Part shown: in pieces, positions 1-7,582 of the stretch
How the letters are laid out: each line of letters starts with the position of its first letter
Position numbering within the stretch: the first letter of the stretch is position 1
Source of the DNA: Palleronia sp. LCG004
GTDB taxonomy: Bacteria; Pseudomonadota; Alphaproteobacteria; Rhodobacterales; Rhodobacteraceae
Direction of reading: 5' to 3'
DNA length: 64,000 nucleotides
Assembly: GCF_032931615.1 (NCBI RefSeq)
Contig: NZ_CP136759.1
Span: 2,732,501 to 2,796,500 of the forward strand
Made by a program: the position numbers and the translations under genes
Notes under the pieces: generated by a model
What the model was told of the DNA's origin: nothing
Database searches by the model: none
What the model saw: the letters and a program-made list of their open reading frames with translations, nothing else

Positions 1-550
1 CGGATGCGCGGGTACGTGCGATCCCGGTGATGTTGTGGCCCATCTCCGAAACGATGGAATGGATGTCCATCGCGATGATCGCTTCGTCCTCGATAATCAT
101 CACACGACCGGACATGGATTTTTCCATTTCGGCGATGGCGATGTCAACCAAGCTCGAGGCTTCGTCAGCATCGATACCCATGATCGTGCCGACCTCTTCG
201 TAACTGAAACCTTCGATCGTGGACAGGAGGAGCGCCTCACGCGTGTTGTTCGTAAGTCCCGCCATATGGTCGAGTGCGGCACTCTCCATCCGGGAGCGCG
301 GATCCTCGGTATCGGCAGTTGGCGCGCCGGCCGTCGACCAGATCCGATGAAATGCGTTGAAGAGCGCAACTTTCGGCTCGATGTCACGTTGGAATATAGA
401 AGGGTCCTGAAGGATAGCCTCGAGCGTCGCCGCGGCATAATTATCCCCGGTCCCCTGCGAACCCGTCAAGGCTCGAGCATAGCGACGAAGGTAGGCGAGC
501 TCCGGTCCGATCATGTCCGACAGATCGGCAGCCTTTTTTTGTGCTGTCAT
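1..550 (-). CDS. phyR: PhyR, anti-sigma-factor antagonist of the general stress response (C-terminus cut off by window edge)
   Basis: PhyR is the response regulator that, once phosphorylated, binds NepR and frees the ECF sigma factor EcfG. The visible 183 residues start at the ATG at 550 (MTAQKKAADL). An N-terminal sigma-like domain comes first and includes LRRYARALTGSQ and NTREALLLSTIEGFSYEEVG. A CheY-type receiver begins near residue 145, with the acidic pocket in MIIEDEAIIAMD. The window ends before the phosphoacceptor aspartate, so the gene is partial. It is divergent from nepR-ecfG, the classical arrangement of this locus. A near-consensus EcfG promoter lies upstream on its own strand, so it is probably autoregulated. 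The assignment is firm because both domains and all three locus partners are present. Confidence 0.95.
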   Translation of the reverse strand, partial: MTAQKKAADLSDMIGPELAYLRRYARALTGSQGTGDNYAAATLEAILQDPSIFQRDIEPKVALFNAFHRIWSTAGAPTADTEDPRSRMESAALDHMAGLTNNTREALLLSTIEGFSYEEVGTIMGIDADEASSLVDIAIAEMEKSMSGRVMIIEDEAIIAMDIHSIVSEMGHNITGIARTRAS

Positions 551-574
551 TCGATAGTGTCCCTGAATTTCTCC

Positions 575-599
575 GGAACAACTGCACAGACTTGGCGTT
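575..599 (+). promoter_or_regulatory. EcfG-type promoter of the nepR-ecfG operon
   Basis: GGAAC at 575-579, a 16-base spacer and CGTT at 596-599 match the EcfG consensus exactly. The site lies about 53 bases before the nepR ATG. Autoregulation of ecfG through such a promoter is well known in alphaproteobacteria; here it is inferred from sequence. Confidence 0.85.
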
Positions 600-605
600 T
601 GTTCC
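580..605 (-). promoter_or_regulatory. Probable EcfG promoter of phyR
   Basis: Read on the minus strand, GGAAC at 605-601 is followed after 17 bases by AGTT (583-580). This is one mismatch from the alphaproteobacterial EcfG consensus GGAAC-N16/17-CGTT. It lies 30 bases upstream of the phyR start and faces the nepR promoter, with which it almost fully overlaps. Confidence 0.5.
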
Positions 606-651
606 AACTGAACGGCCGGATTCACCAGACCAGCAGGCATCTTGTTAACTC

Positions 652-816
652 ATGACATCCGAGAAGAAAACGTCCAATGTCAAGCGCCAGATCGACGAGA
701 ATCTGCGCCGCGTGTATCAGCAGGACAGCTCCAGGGAAATTCCGGACAGGTTCAAAAAGCTGCTCGACGACCTTAAGTCAGCCGATAATGGCAACGAGCC
801 GCAGGAACGCAGTTGA
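652..816 (+). CDS. nepR: NepR, anti-sigma factor of the general stress response
   Basis: This 54-residue protein is too short for most gene callers but clearly NepR. It holds EcfG inactive until phosphorylated PhyR displaces the sigma factor. The conserved core has two short helices: QIDENLRRVYQ (about residues 13-23) and EIPDRFKKLLDDLK (about 29-42), joined by a short linker. The ATG at 652 follows the perfect EcfG promoter at 575-599. The stop codon overlaps the ecfG start as TGATG, so translation of anti-sigma and sigma factor is probably coupled. The tail after residue 43 is hydrophilic and looks unconserved. Confidence 0.95.
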   Translation: MTSEKKTSNVKRQIDENLRRVYQQDSSREIPDRFKKLLDDLKSADNGNEPQERS

Positions 817-1376
817 TGAATGAAGTCAGAGACCCGCGCGACGAGCTGGTCGATCATCTGGGCGCGCTTCGCGCATTCGCAATGTCGCTGACGCGCAACT
901 CTGCGGCTGCCGACGATCTTGTTCAGGACACGATCGAGAAGGCTTGGAAGAACATGGACAAGTTCCAGCCCGGCACGAACCTCAGGGCTTGGCTCTTTAC
1001 GATCCAGCGAAACGCTTTCTATTCGATCCGCCGGAAGGCAAAGCGTGAAGTCGCAGATGTCGACGGGATCATGGCAGCCGGGTTGTCTGAAAAGCCGCAT
1101 CATGATGGCCGCCTTGCGATGAATGATTTCCGGAAGGCATTCGAGAAGCTTCCCGACGAGCAGCGTGAGGCTCTTATGCTGGTTGGTGCTTCTGGCTTTG
1201 CCTACGAAGAGGCGGCGGACATGTGCGGCGTCGCGGTCGGCACGATCAAGAGCCGCGCAAACCGCGGTCGCCGGAAGCTTGCCGAACTCATGGGTCTCGA
1301 TCCGAACGAGGATCCGGTCATCCGCGACACCACGAACGACTCGGTGATTTCGACCTCTTCCTCCCGGCAGAGCTGA
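816..1376 (+). CDS. ecfG: EcfG, ECF sigma factor of the general stress response
   Basis: This 186-residue ECF sigma factor directs RNA polymerase to general stress promoters (GGAAC..CGTT). Region 2 runs from about residue 8 to 75 and includes LRAFAMSLTRN, DDLVQDTIEKAW and LFTIQRNAFYSIRRK. Region 4 from about 108 includes KLPDEQREALMLVGASGFAY and the helix-turn-helix GVAVGTIKSRANRGR. The start used is the ATG at 816 inside the nepR stop; a TTG at 813 would add one residue. A histidine kinase gene starts 3 bases after its stop. Family, length and neighbours all agree. Confidence 0.95.
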   Translation: MNEVRDPRDELVDHLGALRAFAMSLTRNSAAADDLVQDTIEKAWKNMDKFQPGTNLRAWLFTIQRNAFYSIRRKAKREVADVDGIMAAGLSEKPHHDGRLAMNDFRKAFEKLPDEQREALMLVGASGFAYEEAADMCGVAVGTIKSRANRGRRKLAELMGLDPNEDPVIRDTTNDSVISTSSSRQS

Positions 1377-1379
1377 CGC

Positions 1380-3104
1380 ATGCTGCCGGGTGGACGAGGA
1401 ATCGACGGTCTCGACCGGCTCGACATACGCCTCGTCGCGCTCCTGGGGTTGGCGCTCCTTCCGATCGGCGTCATCGCAATGGTTCAGACCTATCGCGTTA
1501 TCGACAATGCCAACACGGTGGCGCGGTCGGCTTTGATCGGAGCGACGATCAACGCCGTCAACGAGGAACGTGAAGCGCTCGTTCAACTACGCGGCGCAGC
1601 CGAGATCGCCGCGGATCTCCTGCCATCGATTGTCGATGACGTTGACGATTGCTCGCTGCGGATGGACGACTTCGCCGAGCGTTTTGCCAACATTTCCTTC
1701 GCTGGCTATATCAATGCAGGCGGGATCGTCACCTGTGGATCGTCGGGTGTCGGCACCGATATTTCCCAACTCCCGATCTGGCAGCGTTTTCTGGAGGAGC
1801 GGACGACATTCTTTGCGTCGGTTAATGGCGTCATCAGTCGTCGACCTGTTGTCAGCGTTATCCAGCCGGTCAGTGTCGGCGGGGAGACAGTCGGGTATGT
1901 CGCACTTTCGGTGCCTCAGCAGCCGCTGCGTCTGCAGCCCGAAGAGCGGAATGCGATCCAGCCTCTCGGGACGATGACGCTATCCCGATCGGGGGATGTG
2001 CTCAGCCTTCTGAAGTCCGATGCGATTTCCGATCTCGAAACCTTTCTGCCGAATGACCGGGCCATCGTCGACCTTCTCGGCGACGAGCCCTTGGATTTCC
2101 AGGCGACCTCTCATTCGGGGGAACAGGTGATCTACACGATTGCGCCGATGATCCCGAACGAGATCTACGCGCTGTCGATCTGGCGTGCCTCGGCCGTGCG
2201 AACGGGTGGTCTGACCGCGGCAAGTGCTATCCTCTTTCCGCTTCTCATGTGGCTCGTCAGTATCGGGGTTGCGTATTTCGCGGTGCATCGTCTCGTCGTG
2301 CGCCACATTAGGCGTTTGCGTCTCAGGATCCGCGCCTTCACCACAACCCGGCGAATTCTGCCGTATCCGGACCCTGGATCCCTGCCCAGCGAATTGCGTG
2401 AGGTCGTCGAGTCCTTCGAGCAGTTGACCGAACGGATCGTGAGAGACGAGGCCGATCTGGAAAACAGCCTGCATGAGAAGGACGTACTGCTGAAGGAGGT
2501 CCATCACCGCGTAAAGAACAATCTGCAACTCATCTCCTCGATGATGAACATGCAGATGCGGAAAACGAACTCCAGCGAGATCAAGGCGCTGCTTCGACGA
2601 CTCCAGGATCGCGTTCTCGGTCTCGCGACGATCCATCGTAATCTCTATCGTGCGGACGTGCTGTCGCGTGTCGACAGTGCCCAGCTGATATCGGACCTTG
2701 TCGACCAGATCGCGGACATGTCCGATCTTGCCAATCAGGGTGTCGATTTCGCCATAGATGTCGATCATGTTGCGCTCTACCCCGATCAGGCAGTACCGCT
2801 TTCGCTCCTTGTTACGGAAGCGCTCACCAATGCATTGAAATATGTCGGCACGCCGGAAGGATCCGACAGCCCTTGGATCGAACTCAAGCTTACCGAAACC
2901 GACGGGGTCGTCGACGTGAGATGCGCGAACTCGCTCGGCCGGCCCGTGAACGAGGAAGCAGACGGCATGTCCTCGGGTCTTGGAAGCCAGCTCATGACCG
3001 CTTTCGTGATGCAGCTTGACGGAGAGATCGAAATTCATCGAAGCGACGATCTTTATGCCGTCACGTTGAGTTTCCGGACCAGCAATTTCACGGATGAATT
3101 ATGA
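1380..3104 (+). CDS. Membrane sensor histidine kinase, HRXXN (HisKA_2) family
   Basis: This 574-residue kinase probably phosphorylates PhyR, as HRXXN kinases beside phyR do in other alphaproteobacteria. Transmembrane segments at about residues 17-36 and 277-302 flank a periplasmic sensor region of about 240 residues containing two cysteines (C91, C119). The dimerisation/phosphoacceptor motif EVHHRVKNNLQ places the phosphoacceptor at H376. The HATPase N-box (LVTEALTNALKYV) and a G-box (GLGSQLMTAFVMQLDG) follow. A juxtamembrane segment of about 60 residues between TM2 and H376 may be HAMP-like. It lies 3 bases after ecfG and overlaps the next gene by ATGA, so it belongs to the ecfG operon. Its signal is unknown. 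Confidence 0.9.
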   Translation: MLPGGRGIDGLDRLDIRLVALLGLALLPIGVIAMVQTYRVIDNANTVARSALIGATINAVNEEREALVQLRGAAEIAADLLPSIVDDVDDCSLRMDDFAERFANISFAGYINAGGIVTCGSSGVGTDISQLPIWQRFLEERTTFFASVNGVISRRPVVSVIQPVSVGGETVGYVALSVPQQPLRLQPEERNAIQPLGTMTLSRSGDVLSLLKSDAISDLETFLPNDRAIVDLLGDEPLDFQATSHSGEQVIYTIAPMIPNEIYALSIWRASAVRTGGLTAASAILFPLLMWLVSIGVAYFAVHRLVVRHIRRLRLRIRAFTTTRRILPYPDPGSLPSELREVVESFEQLTERIVRDEADLENSLHEKDVLLKEVHHRVKNNLQLISSMMNMQMRKTNSSEIKALLRRLQDRVLGLATIHRNLYRADVLSRVDSAQLISDLVDQIADMSDLANQGVDFAIDVDHVALYPDQAVPLSLLVTEALTNALKYVGTPEGSDSPWIELKLTETDGVVDVRCANSLGRPVNEEADGMSSGLGSQLMTAFVMQLDGEIEIHRSDDLYAVTLSFRTSNFTDEL

Positions 3105-4633
3105 CGCCGCAACTGCTTCTGACAGCTGAGGAAGCCTATCCGGCGTTCGAGCGTGCGGCTCTTGGCGCGTCGGATCGCATCGTGATGGGCTTCCGGATCT
3201 TCGATCCGATGACCAAGCTGAGGTCCGAAGAAGCGTGCGAGATCGGTGATGATTGGGTCGACTTCATGGTTCATTTGCTCCGCAAGGGGATCGATATCGA
3301 TCTGACCTTGTCGGACTTCGATCCGATCGTTTCGCCCGAGATGCATGAGTTGACATGGGCCTCGATTCGCAAGACCTGTGCGATCGCCGAGCTTGCGGGC
3401 GATGCGGGCAAGCGCCTGCAGGTCCGCGCGGACATGCACCCTGCGCGTGTCGGATGGATGACCGCGAGCATGCTCTGGCCCCGCGTCCGCAGCGAACTTA
3501 CCGAGATCCGCGAGATCCTGAATGACCTTGATCCGGCAATTCGCCATGCGCGTTTCCGGGACTTGCCGGGCCTTACTTCGTGGCTGAAGCTCAACGACGA
3601 CGGTTTCGTAGAGCAGTATGCGGGGGGACCGTTTCCTCTGCATCCCGTATCTCACCATCAAAAACTTGCCGTGATCGATGGTCGGATCCTCTATATCGGC
3701 GGTCTCGACCTCAATCCGCGTCGCTATGATACACCTCGTCACCATCGCCCGGGCGAAGAGACGTGGCACGACATCCAGCTCATGATCGAAGGTCCCGTCG
3801 CCGAGGCAGCCGAGGCCCATCTCAGGCGTTTCTCGGAAGCCAGTCGCGCAAAGGCCCCCCCACCCGAACAGCGTGACGGATTGCGGCTGACGATGTCGGT
3901 CGGACGCGAGGATCCAGTCGTTGCCTTCGGGCCCGAACCGACTTGCTCCGGGTTAAACGACGCACTGGTCGAAGGGGTCAGAAGCGCACGAAAGCTCCTG
4001 TATTTCGAGACGCAGTTCTTCCGCGATCAAGCGCTCGCGGAGATTATCGCCGAGGCCGGGCGGGCCGATCCCGATCTCGAGGTGCTCTTCATCCTCCCTG
4101 CCGCGCCCGAAGACGTAGCCTTCGACAATCGCACGAAGGTAGATGCGCGGTTCGGCGAATATCTCCAGGCCGCTTGCGTCGACAAGGTGAATGAGGCGTT
4201 CGGGGGCCGCGCCTTCTTCGCATCACCCGCCCAGCCCCGCGAAGCGCCGCTCGACAAACGCGATACACGCGCATGCTTTCATGGGTCGCCTTTGATCTAT
4301 GTCCACGCGAAACTCGCTATCTTCGACCGGCGATCGGTGCTTGTTTCTTCGGCCAACATGAACAGCCGCTCGCTGCACTGGGATACCGAGGCTGGAGTGC
4401 TCGTCGAGGACGAGGAATTTGCAAGACACGCACTTGGCCGGGCGCTGGGCCACTGGTGTCGGGACCGTCAGCCCGACTTTGATGCCCCTCTCGTACCGCA
4501 GATCCGCGACCTTGCTGAAATCGACGCGGTGCGGCAGCCGGAGAACCGCGAGACGTATCTCCTGCCTTATGATGTAGAGGTCGCTCGCGAATTCGGAACC
4601 TATCTGCCCGGCATCCCCGACGAACTCGTCTGA
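3101..4633 (+). CDS. Phospholipase D-like protein with two intact HKD motifs
   Basis: This 510-residue member of the phospholipase D/cardiolipin synthase superfamily transfers or hydrolyses phosphodiesters through two HxKxxxxD motifs. They are seen at H186-K188-D193 (HHQKLAVIDGRILYIGG) and H402-K404-D409 (HAKLAIFDRRSVLVSSANMN), so it should be active. There is no signal peptide or transmembrane segment, suggesting cytoplasmic or peripheral action. Unlike typical cardiolipin synthases it lacks N-terminal membrane helices. It overlaps the kinase stop by ATGA and is followed after 11 bases by an amidoligase with a strong GAGGAGG ribosome site. Its substrate cannot be told from sequence: phospholipid headgroup exchange is the default inference, but a nuclease activity is not excluded. 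Confidence 0.85.
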   Translation: MTPQLLLTAEEAYPAFERAALGASDRIVMGFRIFDPMTKLRSEEACEIGDDWVDFMVHLLRKGIDIDLTLSDFDPIVSPEMHELTWASIRKTCAIAELAGDAGKRLQVRADMHPARVGWMTASMLWPRVRSELTEIREILNDLDPAIRHARFRDLPGLTSWLKLNDDGFVEQYAGGPFPLHPVSHHQKLAVIDGRILYIGGLDLNPRRYDTPRHHRPGEETWHDIQLMIEGPVAEAAEAHLRRFSEASRAKAPPPEQRDGLRLTMSVGREDPVVAFGPEPTCSGLNDALVEGVRSARKLLYFETQFFRDQALAEIIAEAGRADPDLEVLFILPAAPEDVAFDNRTKVDARFGEYLQAACVDKVNEAFGGRAFFASPAQPREAPLDKRDTRACFHGSPLIYVHAKLAIFDRRSVLVSSANMNSRSLHWDTEAGVLVEDEEFARHALGRALGHWCRDRQPDFDAPLVPQIRDLAEIDAVRQPENRETYLLPYDVEVAREFGTYLPGIPDELV

Positions 4634-4644
4634 GAGGAGGTGCC

Positions 4645-5604
4645 ATGAGCGGTCAGCAGAATCGCCTGAGCGAGTATGAAACACGCGACGGCCTCCTTCG
4701 CAGGGTCGGGATCGAGGTGGAATTCGCTGGTATGACCGAAAGGGATGTCGCGCATCTCGTGGCCCAAACGCTTGGCGGAACGCCGAACCAGACCTCCGAT
4801 TACGAATGGGAGATCGAGCAAACTGCGCTCGGCCGTATAGAGGTCCTTCTCGATACGGCGCTGCGGGACTGGTCGGATTCAGGGGCAAAGCGCATCGGGC
4901 TCGACATCGGGCGTGCGGTCATTCCGGTCGAATACATCACCGAGCCGCTCCGTCCTGCCAGGTTCGCGGATCTCGAACGCCTCAACGCGGCGCTTGCAGG
5001 GGCCGGTGCGATCGGAACTCAGAACGGCATCGCGCTCGGCTTCGGCGTTCATCTCAATGTCGCGTTGACCGGGACGAACATCTCGGACATTCTCCCCGTC
5101 GTGCAGGCGTTCGCCCTTATCGAGGATTGGCTACGATCCGAAATGGGGATCGACCCCGCGCGGCGCATCCTGCCCTTCGTAAATCCTTATCCAGCGGATC
5201 TCGTCGATGCGCTCGCCTCGCCAGAGGCGGATGGATGGTCCATCGACGACCTGCTGAAGGTGTACCTTGAACATGCCCCAAGCCGGAACCATGCCCTGGA
5301 TCTACTTCCGATCCTGAAACATCTGGACGAAGATGCCGTCGTCGATGCAGTACCCGAGATGGCGCAAAAATCGGCACGCCCGGCTTGGCATTACCGTCTC
5401 CCAGATTGCCGGATCGACGATCCCGACTGGTCGATCTCCCTTGAATGGAGCCGATGGTGTGCTGTTGAACGCGTGGCAGCAGATCACGAGCTGCTTGGAT
5501 CGCTCCGGGAAGCGTGGCGGGATTATCGCAGACATCTGCACGTTCCAGGGGGGTGGGCCAGTACCTCCGGAGACGTCATCCGGTCCTCTGGGGTCTTCCC
5601 ATGA
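4645..5604 (+). CDS. Amidoligase of the glutamine-synthetase-like COOH-NH2 ligase fold (Amidoligase_2)
   Basis: This 319-residue protein belongs to the Amidoligase_2 family, whose fold resembles glutamine synthetase and which is predicted to form ATP-dependent amide bonds between carboxylates and amines. Motifs visible in order are GIEVEFAG (about residue 22, carrying the metal-binding Glu pair), EYITEPLRP (about 98), GFGVHLNVAL (about 133) and RNHALDLLPIL (about 213). The family is found mostly as an uncharacterised partner of class I glutamine amidotransferases, exactly the gene that follows here with an ATGA overlap. GS-like ligase plus gamma-glutamyl hydrolase recalls PuuA/PuuD chemistry, but the substrate is unknown. 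It is probably under EcfG control as part of the nepR-ecfG operon. Confidence 0.85.
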   Translation: MSGQQNRLSEYETRDGLLRRVGIEVEFAGMTERDVAHLVAQTLGGTPNQTSDYEWEIEQTALGRIEVLLDTALRDWSDSGAKRIGLDIGRAVIPVEYITEPLRPARFADLERLNAALAGAGAIGTQNGIALGFGVHLNVALTGTNISDILPVVQAFALIEDWLRSEMGIDPARRILPFVNPYPADLVDALASPEADGWSIDDLLKVYLEHAPSRNHALDLLPILKHLDEDAVVDAVPEMAQKSARPAWHYRLPDCRIDDPDWSISLEWSRWCAVERVAADHELLGSLREAWRDYRRHLHVPGGWASTSGDVIRSSGVFP

Positions 5605-6317
5605 GGCGACCACTCATCGGCGTGACGACCTCACGAAAGTCGGGCTGGCGGATCTTTCCGCTCGTTGCCTTCAATCTATGGCTCGCCGGCGGCAGGGGCT
5701 TGCGCTGGGTGGCGGGCAAGCCGGCCGATCTTGACGATGTCGACGGCATCATCATCGGCGGGGGAGACGACATCTCACCTGACCTCTACGGTGGTCAGAT
5801 CGTGTCGTCAGCACATTTCGACCCGGATCGCGATGCCATGGAGAGGTCGCTCGTCACCCATGCGCTGGAACGCCGGATGCCGGTCCTCGGGATCTGTCGC
5901 GGCTCGCAGATGATCAATGTCGCGCTGGGCGGGCGGCTTGAGCAGGATGCGTACGCGACCTACGAGAAGAGCGATCGGCACTGGACCATTCTTCCGAAGA
6001 AGCGGATCGACATCCTGCCCGGCACGCTGCTTGCACGTCAGGCAGGGACCGCACCGATGCGGGTCAACGCGTTGCATTCCCAATCTGTCTCGACGCTCGG
6101 CCGAGGTCTCAGAGTGGCCGCGCGTGATTCCGGTGGGATGATCCAGTCGATCGAAAGGATAGAGGCACCGTTCGCGCTCGGAATTCAGTGGCACCCCGAA
6201 CATCTGTTTTACGCACATCGTCAGCGTGCGATCTTTCGCGCGCTGGTCAATGCCGCACGCGCCGCAACGGAGCGGCGCGATCAGATCGAAGCGGTAGAAC
6301 GCGACGCGCCCTACTGA
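5601..6317 (+). CDS. Class I glutamine amidotransferase-like / gamma-glutamyl hydrolase (peptidase C26)
   Basis: This 238-residue protein is of the PuuD-like C26 type, which hydrolyses gamma-glutamyl amide bonds. The oxyanion-side motif GGGDDISPDLYGG lies near residue 53. The nucleophile elbow GICRGSQ has C99, and the catalytic H198 and E200 are in QWHPEH, so the triad is complete. The start at 5601 overlaps the amidoligase stop as ATGA; an upstream in-frame extension would lie inside the amidoligase and is rejected. It is the last gene of the run that begins at nepR and converges with a 7-base overlap on the PRC-barrel gene. It could remove what the amidoligase adds, or supply ammonia from glutamine; the first is favoured by the C26 family. 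Confidence 0.88.
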   Translation: MRRPLIGVTTSRKSGWRIFPLVAFNLWLAGGRGLRWVAGKPADLDDVDGIIIGGGDDISPDLYGGQIVSSAHFDPDRDAMERSLVTHALERRMPVLGICRGSQMINVALGGRLEQDAYATYEKSDRHWTILPKKRIDILPGTLLARQAGTAPMRVNALHSQSVSTLGRGLRVAARDSGGMIQSIERIEAPFALGIQWHPEHLFYAHRQRAIFRALVNAARAATERRDQIEAVERDAPY

Positions 6318-6910
6318 TCGAACAGGGCGTGGCCCTGATCCGCCGTCCGACGATAGCGGGACAGGTCGATCCTGGATCCATCGTCGAGAAGGGCATGAGT
6401 GAAGGTCAGGGTGTCATCCAGTTCGAGGTCTTCGATCCGGCCAAGGGATCCGGCATCACCGAAGGCATCTATCCCAAGCCATTCCGTCACCTTCTCCATG
6501 TAAAGGACGCGCCCGGACCCGTCCGGAGAATGGGCCTGGTCGTCCGCAGCGGTTTCGTCGGGGATCGTCATGTCGGCTTGGACCGCCGCGAACATCAACG
6601 GCGAGAACGTATTGCCGAAAGGACCCACAATAAGTGGGGGCAGGGACGTGGTATCGCTTCCGGTATCCTCTACCTTGGGTGCACTGTCGAGCTCTTCCCG
6701 GGCCATGGCGAGGGGCCATCCATCCTCGGTGGGCAATCCGAAACGGTCCACGCTGACCAAGACCTCGTCGGCGTGAAACCATCCCCCAAGATCGAGGATC
6801 GCGTATCTAAGCTTCCATGTTTCCGGCATGAAATAGAGCTGACGGACTGGAAAGGCGGCCTCTTCGGTCTGAGCTTTGGCTTCGAGTAGTCTACGTGCGG
6901 ACCATGCCAT
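6311..6910 (-). CDS. PRC-barrel-like domain protein, probably stress-induced
   Basis: This protein of 199 residues has no signal peptide. The first 80 residues (MAWSARRLLEAKAQ...; ETWKLRYAILDLGGWF; ADEVLVSVD) follow the PRC-barrel pattern: a beta-rich core with VRY-hydrophobic-G-x-W and a later VLVS strand. A second, acidic half containing GRVLYMEKVTEWLG may be a second degenerate copy. The ATG at 6910 is preferred over a TTG at 6928 because GAGGAG lies just upstream. A probable EcfG promoter (6960-6936, minus strand) places it in the general stress regulon. PRC-barrel proteins of this kind are often stress-related in alphaproteobacteria, but no biochemical role is established. The family call is moderate, made from pattern only. 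Confidence 0.6.
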   Translation of the reverse strand: MAWSARRLLEAKAQTEEAAFPVRQLYFMPETWKLRYAILDLGGWFHADEVLVSVDRFGLPTEDGWPLAMAREELDSAPKVEDTGSDTTSLPPLIVGPFGNTFSPLMFAAVQADMTIPDETAADDQAHSPDGSGRVLYMEKVTEWLGIDAFGDAGSLGRIEDLELDDTLTFTHALLDDGSRIDLSRYRRTADQGHALFDQ

Positions 6911-6935
6911 CGAATATCTCCTCTTCAATTGGCGA

Positions 6936-6960
6936 AACCCGAATCTCTGCTACAGGTTCC
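6936..6960 (-). promoter_or_regulatory. Probable EcfG promoter of the PRC-barrel gene
   Basis: On the minus strand GGAAC (6960-6956) is followed after 16 bases by GGTT (6939-6936), one mismatch from CGTT. It abuts the GGAAC of the opposite promoter, forming the palindrome GGTTCCGGAACC at 6955-6966. Confidence 0.55.
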
Positions 6961-6985
6961 GGAACCCTGCTGGTCCAAATCCGTT
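6961..6985 (+). promoter_or_regulatory. EcfG-type promoter upstream of a small membrane protein
   Basis: GGAAC at 6961-6965, a 16-base spacer and CGTT at 6982-6985 match the EcfG consensus exactly. The next start codon with a ribosome site (AGAGGAG) is at 7013, giving a leader of roughly 20 bases. Confidence 0.85.
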
Positions 6986-7012
6986 AGGTCGTGTCGTAGA
7001 GGAGTTGCGTCG

Positions 7013-7177
7013 ATGGATTTCGCATGGCTTATCCCGTTGCTGGCCCTGTTCACTATGTTGGCTTTTCTTGTATTCGCGCTTGTCAGCAAGCAGCGCGTAG
7101 AAGGTAAGCGGAAGAACGACGTATTGCCGTCGAGTCTTGCCATAGATGGCGACGAACGTGTCGCCAAGATGGACTGA
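7013..7177 (+). CDS. Small single-pass membrane protein, predicted EcfG target
   Basis: I do not recognise a family for this 54-residue protein. One transmembrane helix spans about residues 4-26 (AWLIPLLALFTMLAFLVFAL), followed by a basic stretch (SKQRVEGKRKN) and a polar tail, so the N-terminus is probably periplasmic and the tail cytoplasmic. The ATG at 7013 is preferred because AGAGGAG precedes it and a perfect EcfG promoter ends 27 bases upstream. A longer in-frame reading from 6929 would run through that promoter and is rejected. It precedes a DUF883-like and a holin-like membrane protein, suggesting a small envelope-stress cluster. Confidence 0.65.
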   Translation: MDFAWLIPLLALFTMLAFLVFALVSKQRVEGKRKNDVLPSSLAIDGDERVAKMD

Positions 7178-7258
7178 CCAGACGGCCATCTTGCCCGGAA
7201 CTTTTTGACCCTGCCGGAGATTGTCCGGTCTGAGACATCGCGACTGAAAGGAACCCAG

Positions 7259-7582
7259 ATGGTTGAGACAACGAAGCCGAATTCCCCGAATCCCTCGACC
7301 GAGGACCTGTCGCGTCAGATCGAGCTCCTGAAGACCGATATTGCCCGCCTGACGGAGACCATCTCGGAGATGGGTCGTGCCAAGGGGCGTACCTATGCTG
7401 ATGAGGCGCGTCGTAGGGTGAACTCCGTCCGAGCCGATGCTGAACATCGTGCGAACGAAATGCGCGGACATGCCGAAGAAAAGATGGACGAGGTCGAGGC
7501 ATACGTTCAGCAGAACCCGACTACCGCACTTGGCATTGCCGCGCTGGTAGGTGTCATTGTCGGCTTTATGACCCGCCGCTGA
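7259..7582 (+). CDS. DUF883 / YqjD-ElaB-like membrane-anchored coiled-coil protein
   Basis: This 107-residue protein has a long amphipathic, charged helix (about 15-85, including SRQIELLKTDIARLTETI and RRRVNSVRADAEHRANEM) followed by a C-terminal transmembrane helix (TALGIAALVGVIVGFM) and a TRR end. That layout is typical of YqjD/ElaB proteins, which are anchored by a C-terminal helix and in Escherichia coli bind ribosomes in stationary phase under RpoS control. The ATG at 7259 follows AAGGAA. The stop overlaps the next start as TGATG. A GGAAC at 7197 upstream has only a weak -10 (GATT after 17 bases), so transcription may instead come from the promoter at 6961. Confidence 0.75.
   Translation: MVETTKPNSPNPSTEDLSRQIELLKTDIARLTETISEMGRAKGRTYADEARRRVNSVRADAEHRANEMRGHAEEKMDEVEAYVQQNPTTALGIAALVGVIVGFMTRR

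Noticed and set aside
7197..7222. Possible EcfG promoter upstream of the DUF883-like gene
   Set aside because: GGAAC is present but the -10 at 17 bases is GATT, two mismatches from CGTT; read-through from 6961 explains expression more simply.
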